A stretch of 64,000 nt of DNA, taken from NCBI RefSeq assembly GCF_013337285.1, contig NZ_SUPW01000001.1, positions 1,054,001 to 1,118,000 of the forward strand, in the 5' to 3' direction. The notes beneath the pieces are model-generated. The model was not told where the DNA came from and made no database searches. It worked only from the letters and a program-made list of their open reading frames with translations. Both the position numbers and the translations under genes were made by a program. This document shows, piece by piece, positions 28,743-37,821 of this stretch; position 1 is the stretch's first letter, and each line of letters begins with the position of its first letter. The DNA is from Agrobacterium tumefaciens. Lineage in GTDB: Bacteria; Pseudomonadota; Alphaproteobacteria; Rhizobiales; Rhizobiaceae.

Positions 28743-29294
28743 TTAGAATTTAACGGTCGGCACGGCACGGTCGGCCGGGTTGTCGATCTCGAAATAGGGT
28801 GCCTTGGAAAACCCGAACTGGCCGGCGACCAGATTGGACGGGAAGCTTTCCACCTTGACGTTGAGATCGCGCGCGGCACCATTGTAATAACGGCGCGACA
28901 TCTGGAGTTCGCCTTCGATGGTTTCAAGCGAGCGCTGTAATTCCAGAAAATTCGTGTTGGCCTTGAGATCTGGATAAGCTTCGGCGAGCGCAAAGAGCTT
29001 GCCGAGCGCCTGCGACAGCAGGCCTTCCGCCTGGGCGCGGCCTTCGACATCACCAGCCGGCACGGCCTGCGCCCGGTTGCGCATGGCAATCACCTCCTCG
29101 AAGGTGCTCTTTTCATGCGCCGCATACCCCTTCACGGTCTCGATGAGGTTGGGGATGAGATCGGCGCGGCGCTTCAGCTGCACGTCGATGCCCGACCACG
29201 CCTCTTCCTTCATCTGCCGAGCCTTGACTAGGCCGTTATAGATGAAGACGATATAAAGCGCGATTGCCGCGATGATTGCCAGCGTGATGAACAT
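28743..29294 (-). CDS. lemA: LemA family protein
   Basis: A 183-residue membrane-anchored LemA protein: an N-terminal hydrophobic anchor (FITLAIIAAIALYIVFIYNG, residues 2-21) followed by a helical domain with the family hallmarks EEAWSGIDVQLKRRADLIPNL and AAHEKSTFEEVIAMRNRAQ. LemA genes commonly neighbour DUF2207 genes, as here with aroA between. The molecular function is not established. Start ATG 29294; 87 bp separate it from aroA, so the three genes are plausibly one leftward unit. Confidence 0.93.
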   Translation of the reverse strand: MFITLAIIAAIALYIVFIYNGLVKARQMKEEAWSGIDVQLKRRADLIPNLIETVKGYAAHEKSTFEEVIAMRNRAQAVPAGDVEGRAQAEGLLSQALGKLFALAEAYPDLKANTNFLELQRSLETIEGELQMSRRYYNGAARDLNVKVESFPSNLVAGQFGFSKAPYFEIDNPADRAVPTVKF

Positions 29295-29414
29295 GAATTG
29301 CGATTCCCAGCTTCGTTGCGCGCACGATAGCCGCTCATTACCGCAAAGTCATGGGGCTTCGCTCATTCTGTCCGTTTTTGCCGGGAGAGACACGCTGCGC
29401 GAAACAGGCATCCG

Positions 29415-29798
29415 TTATTTATAAAAGACGGTACAATACAATTTCAGCCCGGAGGCCTTGCGGACAAAAAGCGTGTGGGAGGCAAGCCTGTAGCCGCGCT
29501 CGGCCCAATAGTTCTTGTTTTCTTCCAGATGGTTCCAGCCGTCTATGACCCAGTCGCGCATTTCCGTGTTGCGCGTGTAGTGCATGCGAACGAGCGCGCT
29601 GCCCACATCAAGCGTTCGCTGGCCGCTGTCCTTGCAATCCATGCGGGTGACGATCATTCCGAAAGAGCGTAGCTTGTCTGCACGGGAAAAGGCGTCCTTG
29701 CCGCTCATCCACTCTGACGTTTCCGCATTCGCACTATTTCCGAGCATGCATCCGAGTATAAACACAAATAAAAAACAGAAATTTCTAATATTATTCAT
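29415..29798 (-). CDS. Small secreted orphan protein
   Basis: I do not recognise this 127-residue protein. It has a clear signal peptide (MNNIRNFCFLFVFILGCMLG, cleavage after NSANA), then a mature domain with two cysteines (MDCKDSG and KLYCTVFYK) that could form a disulfide. ATG 29798 is preferred; an in-frame ATG at 29810 would add four residues. The AT content, especially of the signal-peptide region and upstream, is higher than in neighbouring genes, which may indicate recent acquisition. It lies between glyQ and lemA on the same strand but behind the glyQ terminator. Confidence 0.65.
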   Translation of the reverse strand: MNNIRNFCFLFVFILGCMLGNSANAETSEWMSGKDAFSRADKLRSFGMIVTRMDCKDSGQRTLDVGSALVRMHYTRNTEMRDWVIDGWNHLEENKNYWAERGYRLASHTLFVRKASGLKLYCTVFYK

Positions 29799-29843
29799 CG
29801 TTAAATCCATCACTATATTCAGGATACCAATCCACATAAAATA

Positions 29844-29866
29844 AAAGGCCGTCAAGAACGGCCTTT
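29844..29866 (-). terminator. Terminator of glyQ
   Basis: Minus-strand hairpin AAAGGCCGT/ACGGCCTTT followed by TTTATTTT, about 40 nt after the glyQ stop codon. It separates glyQ transcription from the secreted orphan gene that follows. Confidence 0.85.
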
Positions 29867-29907
29867 CAAATTCACCAAGATTTCCGAAAAGTGCCTGCCT
29901 TCAGAAA

Positions 29908-30870
29908 TCAGGCGGCCTTATTCCAGTTCAACCCACCCGCATCCGTCAGCAGGAAAGCTTCGCCGCAGGCTTTCGCCAGCGTGCGCACGCGCAGGATATA
30001 GCTCTGGCGTTCCGTTACCGAGATCACGCCGCGCGCATCCAGCAGGTTGAAGACGTGGCTGGCCTTGATGCACTGGTCATAGGCCGGGAAGACGCATTTG
30101 TGCAGGCGCTGGTTGTCATCATCACCCGGCGCGCCGGCGGCGAGAAGCGCCTGGCATTCCTTTTCCGCGTCGATGAAGTGGCGATGCAGCATGCCGGTAT
30201 CGGCAAATTCGAAGTTATGGCGGGAATATTCCTGTTCGGCCTGCAAAAAGACGTCGCCATAGGAAATCTTCTCTTCGCCCTCGCGACCGTTGAAGTTGAG
30301 GTCGTAGACATTGTCGACGCCCTGAACATACATGGCCAGACGCTCCAGACCATAGGTCAGTTCGCCCGCAACCGGCGAGCATTCGATGCCGCAGACCTGC
30401 TGGAAATAGGTGAATTGCGACACTTCCATGCCGTCGCACCAGCATTCCCAGCCAAGACCCCAGGCGCCCAGCGTCGGGCTTTCCCAATCGTCTTCGACGA
30501 ACCGCACATCGTGCAGCAGGGGATCAAGGCCGATGGCCTTCAGCGAACCGAGATAGAGTTCCTGAAGGTTGGATGGGTTGGGCTTCAGAATGACCTGATA
30601 CTGGTAATAATGCTGCAGACGGTTGGGGTTTTCGCCGTAACGACCGTCGGAAGGACGACGCGAAGGCTGCACATAGGCGGCCTTCCACGGCTTCGGCCCG
30701 AGTGCGCGCAGGGTCGTCGCCGGATGAAATGTACCCGCGCCCACTTCCATATCGTAAGGCTGCAACACCGCGCAGCCCTTGTCGGCCCAGTAATTGTGCA
30801 GCGTCAGGATCAGCGCCTGAAAGGAACGCTTCGGGTTCATATGGTCGGGAATATCGGTCATTGCAGTCAT
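29908..30870 (-). CDS. glyQ: Glycyl-tRNA synthetase alpha subunit
   Basis: Catalytic alpha chain of the class II glycyl-tRNA synthetase heterotetramer, 320 residues from ATG 30870 (in-frame ATG codons at 30861 and 30840 are alternatives; no strong ribosome site decides). It has the family blocks [80 protein letters not shown] and [14 protein letters not shown]. The gene is followed by its own terminator, so glyS downstream is transcribed separately. Confidence 0.95.
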   Translation of the reverse strand: MTAMTDIPDHMNPKRSFQALILTLHNYWADKGCAVLQPYDMEVGAGTFHPATTLRALGPKPWKAAYVQPSRRPSDGRYGENPNRLQHYYQYQVILKPNPSNLQELYLGSLKAIGLDPLLHDVRFVEDDWESPTLGAWGLGWECWCDGMEVSQFTYFQQVCGIECSPVAGELTYGLERLAMYVQGVDNVYDLNFNGREGEEKISYGDVFLQAEQEYSRHNFEFADTGMLHRHFIDAEKECQALLAAGAPGDDDNQRLHKCVFPAYDQCIKASHVFNLLDARGVISVTERQSYILRVRTLAKACGEAFLLTDAGGLNWNKAA

Positions 30871-30970
30871 CGCGGCGTTTGGAGGACAAGTAAGCATAGA
30901 CTTACTTCGGATGCGGACTGGTGCCACGGCGTGGCCTGAGGGTCAAGGTTTTATGCGTAAAGCCGCCGGC

Positions 30971-31165
30971 TTACGCCTCATCCTCGCGCTTGACGCGATA
31001 TTCGCCGGTTTCGGGGTCCTTGATCAGCGTGCCGATGGCGCCGGTCTCGCGCTCTTTTTCGCGCAGTTTCGATTTTGCAGATAGCTTTTGCGCGTCGCGC
31101 ACGAAGCGGCGGTAAAGGATGATGGATCCCACCACCAGAAGGATGATTGTAATAAGCTGCGCCAT
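30971..31165 (-). CDS. Small single-pass membrane protein
   Basis: A 64-residue protein with one membrane segment (LITIILLVVGSIILYRRFV, about 4-22) and a charged tail (KSKLREKERETGAIGTLIKDPETGEYRVKRE, in part). It is followed 20 bp upstream by the peptidase gene on the same strand and is probably cotranscribed. Short acidic/basic tails like this recur in rhizobial hypothetical proteins between glyQ and the S49 peptidase, but no function is known to me. Confidence 0.7.
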   Translation of the reverse strand: MAQLITIILLVVGSIILYRRFVRDAQKLSAKSKLREKERETGAIGTLIKDPETGEYRVKREDEA

Positions 31166-31185
31166 AAGGCCCTATTCCCGCGACA

Positions 31186-32052
31186 TTAAAGACCGAAACG
31201 CGACCACAATGCCTTTTCTTCGGCAACTTCCGCAAGACCCGAGACCGCGCCAGCCGCCAGCGTCCCGGTATTCAGGCCAAGTGCCGCATTGACGCCCGGC
31301 ACCCTTTTGCCGAACAAGGAGCGTCCGCCGCTGACGAGCTGGAGCTTGACCTTTTCGCCGTAACGGCGGCGCAGAACCTCCCGCATGTCGCCCAGTCCGT
31401 CGATCAGGCCGAGGTCCAGACTACGCATGCCGGTCCAGAAGAGGCCGGAAAACAATGTGGGCTCGTCCTTTAGTCTCGAGCCGCGGCGCATCTTGACCAT
31501 ATCAATGAAAACATTATGGATTTCCACCTGCAGCGACTTCAGGTAATCGATGTCACCTTCCTTTTCCGGCTGGAAGGGATCGAGGATCGCCTTGTTCTCG
31601 CCGGCGGTATAGACACGGCGCTCCACGCCGATCTTCCGCAGCATTTCCGGGAAACCGAAGCCGCCGGAGACGACGCCGATCGAACCGACGATGGAGGTGG
31701 GGTCGGCGATGATCTCATCGCCGGCAAGCGCGATCATGTAACCGCCGGAAGCCGCCACATCCTCCACGAAGATCAGGACCTTCTTCTCCTTTTCCTCGGC
31801 AAGCTGGCGGATGCGGTTATAGATCATCCGCGCCTGCACCGGTGAGCCGCCGGGAGAATTGAGCGAAATGGCGACGGCAGGCGCATCCTTGATGGCGAAG
31901 GCCTTTTCAAGCAGCGGTGCATAGGAGGCTAGATTGAGCGCGGGACGAAACTGGCTGCCGCCCGCCATGATCGCGCCATGCATACGCACGACAGGGATGA
32001 CGAGTTCTTTTTTGCGAAAGCGTTTCGGTACCAGATACGTCAAAAAACCCAC
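31186..32052 (-). CDS. S49 family serine peptidase (SppA/SohB-like)
   Basis: A 288-residue Ser/Lys-dyad peptidase related to bacterial signal-peptide peptidase SppA. The nucleophile is Ser102 in VAASGGYMIA and the likely general base is Lys154 in TAGENKAILDPF, a 52-residue spacing as in short SppA proteins. The oxyanion-forming SLNSPGG segment is near 65. The N-terminus MGFLTYLVPKRFRKK is not a clear signal peptide, so it may be a membrane-associated cytoplasmic form. It precedes the small membrane protein and glyQ. Confidence 0.88.
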   Translation of the reverse strand: MGFLTYLVPKRFRKKELVIPVVRMHGAIMAGGSQFRPALNLASYAPLLEKAFAIKDAPAVAISLNSPGGSPVQARMIYNRIRQLAEEKEKKVLIFVEDVAASGGYMIALAGDEIIADPTSIVGSIGVVSGGFGFPEMLRKIGVERRVYTAGENKAILDPFQPEKEGDIDYLKSLQVEIHNVFIDMVKMRRGSRLKDEPTLFSGLFWTGMRSLDLGLIDGLGDMREVLRRRYGEKVKLQLVSGGRSLFGKRVPGVNAALGLNTGTLAAGAVSGLAEVAEEKALWSRFGL

Positions 32053-32141
32053 AATTCAATCCTCGCAGCATATGCCTGTTCGTCAGGCATGTATGTATCG
32101 CCCCGGAAAACACAATGGTGCGGCCGGCGGAACGGCGATAT

Positions 32142-32942
32142 TTATAAGCCGGGTCTGATTGCCTTTACATTACGGTAATAGGCTGTGCGGCCATTGCTCA
32201 GGTCGTCCACAAAGGGGGTAAAGGCATTGCTGCCGGTCTCGTGCATGATGAGCGGCGCCCGGAAAGACAGCCGCGCCCGCGAGCCCTTGATGGCGGTGAC
32301 GAGCATGCGCACCGCATCCTCGCCGGGACGTGGATGGATGAGGGTGATCTCGATGCCGCCGAAGCGGCCGCCGCAGGCAGCGATGATCTCCGCCACCGAT
32401 TGCGGCCTTGCAATCAGGGAAAGCTGTCCGCCCGGAACCACGATCGCACTTGCAGTCCTGATCCAGTCCTCGAACAGGCCCTCCGTCATGGCGTGGGCTT
32501 CGGCCTTCAGAGAATCGGGCGTGCGGCGGTCACCCGCATCATTGTAGGGCGGGTTCATGATGACGTGGTGGAAATACCCGTCCGGCAGACCAGCCTCGAC
32601 GCGCGCTCTGGCACGCAGGGTCACATCGGCCTCGCGCACGCTCACCCGAGCAGAAAAGGCAGCGTTTTCCGGTAACAACAGGCTGCGGCGGGCAAAATCC
32701 GCCATTTCCGGCGAACGTTCGTAAAGCGTTACCTCGGCCGTCTCCAGCCGGGCGGCAACCGCAAAACCCGCTGCACCTGCACCCGCACCAAGATCGGCGA
32801 TCCGGCAGGGGCGGTCATCCGCCACCAGCGAGGCCAGAAGCATGGCGTCCATGCCCGCCCGATGCCCCCTGCCCTTGGGCTGGAGAATGTGAAACCGACC
32901 CCGGTGAAAGGCATCAATCGTTTCGGAAATATCGTCGCCCAC
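32142..32942 (-). CDS. TrmN6-like tRNA adenine-N6 methyltransferase
   Basis: A 266-residue class I SAM-dependent methyltransferase. The SAM-binding loop is RIADLGAGAGAAGFAVA near 47, and the catalytic NPPY motif is in HHVIMNPPYNDAGD near 130, a signature of N6-adenine methylation. Overall layout and the N-terminal FHRGRFHILQPKGRGHRAG match the E. coli YfiC/TrmN6 group, which methylates A37 of tRNA1(Val), but the target here is inferred. It begins 6 bp after the DUF2007 gene on the same strand. Confidence 0.85.
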   Translation of the reverse strand: MGDDISETIDAFHRGRFHILQPKGRGHRAGMDAMLLASLVADDRPCRIADLGAGAGAAGFAVAARLETAEVTLYERSPEMADFARRSLLLPENAAFSARVSVREADVTLRARARVEAGLPDGYFHHVIMNPPYNDAGDRRTPDSLKAEAHAMTEGLFEDWIRTASAIVVPGGQLSLIARPQSVAEIIAACGGRFGGIEITLIHPRPGEDAVRMLVTAIKGSRARLSFRAPLIMHETGSNAFTPFVDDLSNGRTAYYRNVKAIRPGL

Positions 32943-32948
32943 GTCGCA

Positions 32949-33179
32949 TCAAGCCTCTTCGCCCCGCAACTCGTCCCCCAGCCCGGCATCGATGAGGATG
33001 CGCCGGCCCTCATCGGCACGGTCCTCTTCCACGAGGAACCTTCGGGGCAAAAGACCGAGCGAACCCTCCAGAATGCTCATCGCCTGATCGGCGACAAGGC
33101 AGTGGATGCCGGCGTCCTTCATCAGGCTTTCGGCGAAGGAGAGCAGCACGGCATCGTTGGTACGGATCAGTTCACGCAT
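32949..33179 (-). CDS. DUF2007 family small protein
   Basis: A 76-residue cytoplasmic protein with the DUF2007 pattern: MRELIRTNDAVLLSFAESLMKDAGIHCLVAD followed (in pieces) by GLLPRRFLVEEDRADEGRRIL. Such proteins are described as putative signal-transducing domains resembling a ferredoxin-like fold; no function is established. It is six bases ahead of the TrmN6-like gene, so both are cotranscribed. It diverges from ddsA across 111 bp. Confidence 0.8.
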   Translation of the reverse strand: MRELIRTNDAVLLSFAESLMKDAGIHCLVADQAMSILEGSLGLLPRRFLVEEDRADEGRRILIDAGLGDELRGEEA

Positions 33180-33290
33180 GGATAAGCCCTAAATTCCCAT
33201 CTTTTTGAATGGCTAGCGGCAATTCGCCCCTTGCCGCGCAAGGCGCCAGTTTTTATTGTCGAATCCAAATTCGAACAGGAGTCCTGTCCC

Positions 33291-34307
33291 TTGGGCGTCG
33301 TCATACCGCTTGAAGAAAGCAAAAACAAACTCGCATCCGTCAAGCCGCTTGTCGACCTGACCCGTGCCGACATGGAACGGGTGAACCAGCTTATCCTTTC
33401 CAGAGCCGGTTCCGATGTCCAGATGATACCTGAGGTGGCCAACCATCTGATCTCGTCCGGGGGAAAACGCCTGCGGCCGATGCTGACGCTCGCCTCGGCT
33501 TCGATGTTCGGTTACGAGGGCGACCATCACATCAAGCTCGCCACCAGCGTGGAATTCATGCATACGGCGACGCTGCTGCATGACGATGTGGTGGATGAGA
33601 GCGACCTGCGCCGTGGCAAGTCCACCGCCCGCACCATCTGGGGCAATCAGGCAAGCGTTCTCGTCGGCGACTTCCTGCTCGGCCAGGCCTTCCGCATGAT
33701 GGTGGATGTCGGCTCGCTCGATGCGCTCGACGTGTTGTCTACCGCCGCGTCAGTGATCGCCGAAGGCGAGGTGTTGCAGCTTTCGGTCGCCAAAAACATG
33801 GAAACCACCGAGGACGATTATCTTCAGGTGATTCGCGCCAAGACGGCGGCCCTGTTTGCGGCGGCGGCAGAAGTTGGCCCGATCGTGGCGAAAACCGACA
33901 AGGCCACCCGCAGCGCGCTGAAATCCTACGGCATGAATCTCGGCCTCGCCTTCCAGCTCGTCGATGACGTGCTGGATTACGGCGGCAAGTCTGCCGATCT
34001 CGGCAAGAATACCGGCGATGATTTCCGCGAGGGCAAGATCACGCTGCCGGTCATCCTTTCTTATCGTCGCGGCACGCAGGATGAGCGCGCCTTCTGGCGT
34101 AACGCCATCGAAAAGGGCGAAAGCAGCGACGAAAACCTCGAAAAGGCGCTGGGCCTGATCACCAAATATAATGGTCTTGGCGATACGATCGGCCGCGCCA
34201 CGCATTACGGCACCATTGCCCGTGATGCGCTTGCGCCGCTGCCGCAGACCCCATGGAAAAATGCGCTTCTGGAAGTGATCGACTTCTGCATCGAGCGTCT
34301 GAACTGA
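33291..34307 (+). CDS. ddsA: Polyprenyl (decaprenyl) diphosphate synthase
   Basis: Makes the long isoprenoid tail of ubiquinone by chain elongation of farnesyl diphosphate. The 338-residue trans-prenyltransferase has both aspartate-rich motifs: LLHDDVVDESDLRRG near residue 85 and FQLVDDVLDYGG near 220, and the GGKRLRPMLTLA segment near 50. Agrobacterium uses ubiquinone-10, so the decaprenyl chain length is inferred from the organism. Start is TTG 33291, preceded by a CAGGAG site nine bases upstream; the longer frame to 33231 is less likely. It works with UbiA at 12156-13109. Confidence 0.92.
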   Translation: MGVVIPLEESKNKLASVKPLVDLTRADMERVNQLILSRAGSDVQMIPEVANHLISSGGKRLRPMLTLASASMFGYEGDHHIKLATSVEFMHTATLLHDDVVDESDLRRGKSTARTIWGNQASVLVGDFLLGQAFRMMVDVGSLDALDVLSTAASVIAEGEVLQLSVAKNMETTEDDYLQVIRAKTAALFAAAAEVGPIVAKTDKATRSALKSYGMNLGLAFQLVDDVLDYGGKSADLGKNTGDDFREGKITLPVILSYRRGTQDERAFWRNAIEKGESSDENLEKALGLITKYNGLGDTIGRATHYGTIARDALAPLPQTPWKNALLEVIDFCIERLN

Positions 34308-34497
34308 GGCTCAAGGCCCACACAAACGGCGGATGGACAGGACCATCCGCCCGCTGTTTCGGGCCAGATTCTTCGCAAGGCGGGATTGTGGCCGGGCCAT
34401 AATTTCTTGCGGGGTTGCTTCAAAAAAGCCATTCTATCGTGACCAAACAATGGAAACTGATTTTTCCGTGCATTCGCACAAAGGCAAAGGTTCCCTC

Positions 34498-36345
34498 ATG
34501 CGGCGTAAACCAGCACTCCGTCTTCTCTGCAGCGCGGCTCTAGCCGCCGCTCTCGCAATCGGCGCGGGCGCAAGCCCGGGCTTTGCGGAGACGAAGACGA
34601 AACCGGAAGAGAAGGCTGTCACTTTCGATCCCGGCAAGGTGAACACCTTCTCCGGCGCTTTCCTTGCCGGGCGCAATGCCGATGTCGATCAGGATTATCC
34701 GACCGCGATTTCGCTCTACAAGAAGGCGCTGGAATATGATCCGGCCAATACCGAAATCCGCCAGCGCCTGATGATCGCCGAACTGCTAAGCGGCAATTTC
34801 GAGGCTGGCGCCAAGATCGCCGATTCGATGAAGGACGATACGTCGGTGGAGCGCGTGACGACCATCGTGCGCGGTCTCGACGCCATCAAGGACAAGGAAT
34901 TCGTCAAGGCCGAGAAAATCCTGAAATATACCGGCCCCAACGATCTCGACCGCATGGTCAACACGCTGCTGACCGCCTGGGCGCGTGCCGGTTCCGGCAA
35001 GCCGAAGGAAGCGTTGGCGCTGGTCAACAACATGAAGGGTCCGGGCTGGATTTCGATTTTCCAGAAGTACAATGCGGCGGCCATCGCCCTTGTCTCCGGC
35101 AACACCGACGTCGCCCGCAAGAGCCTCAACGAAGCGGTGACGGACCGCGAAGGCGGTGCGACTGCTTCCGACACCTATATGCGCGCGGTGATGGCGCTTG
35201 CCCGCCTGGAGGCTTCCGCCGGCAACAGGCAGAAGGCGCTCGACGCGATTGCGGTCGGCGACACTTTCGCGCCGAATTATGCGCCTCTCAAGGCGCTTCG
35301 CGAAGCAATCGAAAAGGGTGAGAAGCCAGAACAGCAGATCACCAATGCCGTCGAAGGCGCTGCTTCCGTGATGTTCTCCATCGCCGGCGCGCTGAACCGC
35401 GAAGGTGCCGAAGAGATCGTCACGCTTTATTTGCAGACATCCCGCGCCCTCGACAAGAAAAGCCCCGACACGCTTATTCTTCTCGGCGGTCTTGCCGAGG
35501 CCATGAAGCAGCCCGAACGCGCCATCGTGTTCTACCGCGAAGTGCCGAAGGATTCGCCGATGTACCGCATCTCCGAGCTGCAGCTCGGACTGACGCTGGC
35601 GCAGACCGGCAAGGTGGATGAGGCGCGCCAGCATCTCAGATCCCTGCTCGAATCCGATCCGAAGGACGTCCGCTCTTATCTCGCCTATGGCAGCGTGCTT
35701 TCCGATGCCAAGGACTACAAGGCCATGGCCGAGAATTACGACAAGGCCATCGAGGTGATCGGCGCCGTGCCGCAGAAATCCGACTGGTCGGTGTTCTTCC
35801 AGCGCGGCATCGCTTATGAGCGCCTGAAGCAATGGGACAAGGCCGAACCGAATTTCAAGCGCGCATTGGAATTGAACCCGGAACAGCCGCAGGTGCTGAA
35901 CTATCTCGGTTATTCCTGGGTGGACAAGGGCATCAATCTCGACGACGGCATGAAGATGATCAGCCGCGCCGTCGAGCTTCGCCCGAATGACGGTTACATC
36001 GTCGATTCGCTTGGCTGGGCGCATTATCGCCTCGGCGCCTTCGATGAGGCCGTGACCGAACTGGAGCGGGCGATCGAACTCAAGGCCGGCGATCCGACCA
36101 TCAATGACCACCTGGGTGACGCCTATTGGCGTGTCGGCCGCAAGATCGAGGCCGTCTATCAGTGGAACCGCGCCTTGATCGGCGATAGCGACGATGTGGA
36201 CCAGGCCAAGGTGAAGGAAAAGATCGCCAACGGCCTGCCGCCGCTTGAAAAGGACGCCGAAAACACCGCCAAGAAGGAAGCCGCGCCGCAACCGCCGGCT
36301 CCTCCGGCACCGGCTCCTGCACCTGCCCCGGACAAGAAATCCTGA
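34498..36345 (+). CDS. Secreted TPR-repeat protein
   Basis: A 615-residue protein with a signal peptide (MRRKPALRLLCSAALAAALA..., cleavage about residue 31 at GFAE). The mature part holds many helical tetratricopeptide repeats, with clear ones at YPTAISLYKKALEYDPAN near 70, QWDKAEPNFKRALELNPEQ near 455 and FDEAVTELERAIELKAGD near 520. The C-terminus is a Pro/Ala-rich tail (APQPPAPPAPAPAPAP). ATG 34498 has AAAGG eight bases upstream; ATG 34450 is possible. It precedes ispE by 6 bp. The role is unknown; TPR proteins of this kind act as scaffolds in the periplasm. Confidence 0.85.
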   Translation: MRRKPALRLLCSAALAAALAIGAGASPGFAETKTKPEEKAVTFDPGKVNTFSGAFLAGRNADVDQDYPTAISLYKKALEYDPANTEIRQRLMIAELLSGNFEAGAKIADSMKDDTSVERVTTIVRGLDAIKDKEFVKAEKILKYTGPNDLDRMVNTLLTAWARAGSGKPKEALALVNNMKGPGWISIFQKYNAAAIALVSGNTDVARKSLNEAVTDREGGATASDTYMRAVMALARLEASAGNRQKALDAIAVGDTFAPNYAPLKALREAIEKGEKPEQQITNAVEGAASVMFSIAGALNREGAEEIVTLYLQTSRALDKKSPDTLILLGGLAEAMKQPERAIVFYREVPKDSPMYRISELQLGLTLAQTGKVDEARQHLRSLLESDPKDVRSYLAYGSVLSDAKDYKAMAENYDKAIEVIGAVPQKSDWSVFFQRGIAYERLKQWDKAEPNFKRALELNPEQPQVLNYLGYSWVDKGINLDDGMKMISRAVELRPNDGYIVDSLGWAHYRLGAFDEAVTELERAIELKAGDPTINDHLGDAYWRVGRKIEAVYQWNRALIGDSDDVDQAKVKEKIANGLPPLEKDAENTAKKEAAPQPPAPPAPAPAPAPDKKS

Positions 36346-36351
36346 CGCCGC

Positions 36352-37236
36352 ATGCGCGTGCATGAAGTTTCCGGGGCCACCGAGACCATCGAGGCGGCCC
36401 CGGCCAAGATCAATCTGGCACTGCATGTAACCGGCCAGCGGGCGGATGGTTATCATCTGCTTGAAACGCTGGTGACATTCACTGAAGCCGGTGACGTGAT
36501 CCGTATTCGCGATGCCGATGCCGATAGCTTCTCGATTTCGGGGCCTTTCGGCGATCTTCTGCGTACGGGAGATGGCGGCGACAATCTCGTCACCCGCGCC
36601 CGGGACAGGCTGCGTGATACGCTTGCGGCCACGGGTCAGCCAGGCCCTCCAGTTGCCATTCACCTCGAAAAGAACCTGCCGGTGGCTTCCGGCATCGGCG
36701 GCGGTTCGGCGGATGCAGCAGCGACGCTGCGGGCGTTGTTGCGGCACTGGCATGTTACGATAGAGCCGGAAGGGCTCGCCTCAATCGCGCTCACACTCGG
36801 CGCGGATGTGCCGATGTGCCTTGAAAGCCGGCCCCTCATCGCACGCGGCATTGGCGAGGAGATCGAACCGGTCATCGATCTGCCCTGCCTCTTTCTGGTG
36901 CTCGCCAACCCGCTGAAAGCCGTCTCGACGCCGGATATATTCCGACGCTTGCAGAACAAGACCAATCCCCGCCTGCCGGCACATGCGACAATTGGCTGGA
37001 TGGATTTTCTGGCGCAAAGCCGCAACGATCTCCAACCACCCGCGCAGACGTTGCTGCCGGAGATCGGCGAGATCGTCGGCATGTTGTCGCAGGAAGGTGC
37101 CGTGCTTGTCCGCATGTCCGGTTCGGGTGCGACCTGCTTTGGGGTTTTTCATTCCTTCGATGCCGCCCGAAACGCGGAAACATCGCTTCGGAAGAAACGC
37201 CCCGGCTGGTATTTTCAGGCGACGCGAACCATTTGA
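36352..37236 (+). CDS. ispE: 4-diphosphocytidyl-2-C-methyl-D-erythritol kinase
   Basis: GHMP kinase of the MEP isoprenoid pathway, 294 residues. The substrate region PAKINLALHVTGQRADGYHLL is at residues 17-37, and the ATP-binding loop PVASGIGGGSADAAATL is near 107. The C-terminal GHMP domain has VRMSGSGATCFG near 260. It follows the TPR gene by 6 bp and precedes moaB by 10 bp, so all three are probably one transcript, though functionally unrelated. It feeds isoprenoid units toward the polyprenyl synthase upstream. Confidence 0.94.
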   Translation: MRVHEVSGATETIEAAPAKINLALHVTGQRADGYHLLETLVTFTEAGDVIRIRDADADSFSISGPFGDLLRTGDGGDNLVTRARDRLRDTLAATGQPGPPVAIHLEKNLPVASGIGGGSADAAATLRALLRHWHVTIEPEGLASIALTLGADVPMCLESRPLIARGIGEEIEPVIDLPCLFLVLANPLKAVSTPDIFRRLQNKTNPRLPAHATIGWMDFLAQSRNDLQPPAQTLLPEIGEIVGMLSQEGAVLVRMSGSGATCFGVFHSFDAARNAETSLRKKRPGWYFQATRTI

Positions 37237-37246
37237 GGATTAGGCC

Positions 37247-37792
37247 ATGGCAGGCGAAAGACCCTTCATTCCCCTTGGCATTGCGGTTTTGACCGTGTCG
37301 GACAGCCGCACGCTGGAGGACGACAAATCCGGCGATACGCTGGTCGCCCGTCTCGAGGAAGCCGGACACCGCCTCGCCGCCCGCGCCATCGTGCCGGATG
37401 ACAGGCAGGCCATTTTCAACACCGTGCGCGACTGGACGCTTGCTGACGACATCGATGTGGTGATCACCACCGGCGGCACCGGCTTTACCGGCCGCGACGT
37501 GACGCCGGAAGCGCTGGAGCCGCTGTTCGAAAAGCGCATGGACGGCTTTTCCGCCGTCTTCCATCGCATTTCCTATGACAAGATCGGCACCGCCACCATC
37601 CAGTCACGCGCGACCGGCGGCGTGGCGAACGCCACGTTCATCTTCGTGCTGCCGGGATCACCGGGGGCTTGCAAGGATGCGTGGGATGGCATTCTCAAGG
37701 CGCAGCTCGATTATCGCCACTTGCCGTGCAATTTCGTGGAAATCATGCCCCGGCTCGATGAGCATTTGAAGCGTGGGGCTGGTGGAGTTTAG
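37247..37792 (+). CDS. moaB: Molybdenum cofactor biosynthesis protein B
   Basis: A 181-residue MoaB/MogA-family protein that binds molybdopterin and adenylates it during molybdenum cofactor synthesis. Family signatures are IAVLTVSDSRTLEDDKSGD near 10, VVITTGGTGFTGRDVTPEAL near 70 and FVLPGSPGACKDAWDGIL near 130. ATG 37247 follows GAGGA. No other moa or mog gene is adjacent. Confidence 0.92.
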   Translation: MAGERPFIPLGIAVLTVSDSRTLEDDKSGDTLVARLEEAGHRLAARAIVPDDRQAIFNTVRDWTLADDIDVVITTGGTGFTGRDVTPEALEPLFEKRMDGFSAVFHRISYDKIGTATIQSRATGGVANATFIFVLPGSPGACKDAWDGILKAQLDYRHLPCNFVEIMPRLDEHLKRGAGGV

Positions 37793-37821
37793 AGCAGCGG
37801 ATCGAGAGTGCGTGTGGCTTT

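Noticed and set aside
34786-36753. Leftward frame of about 655 codons opposite the TPR gene and ispE
   Set aside because: It spans two genuine genes on the other strand and shows no domain, so it is a shadow.
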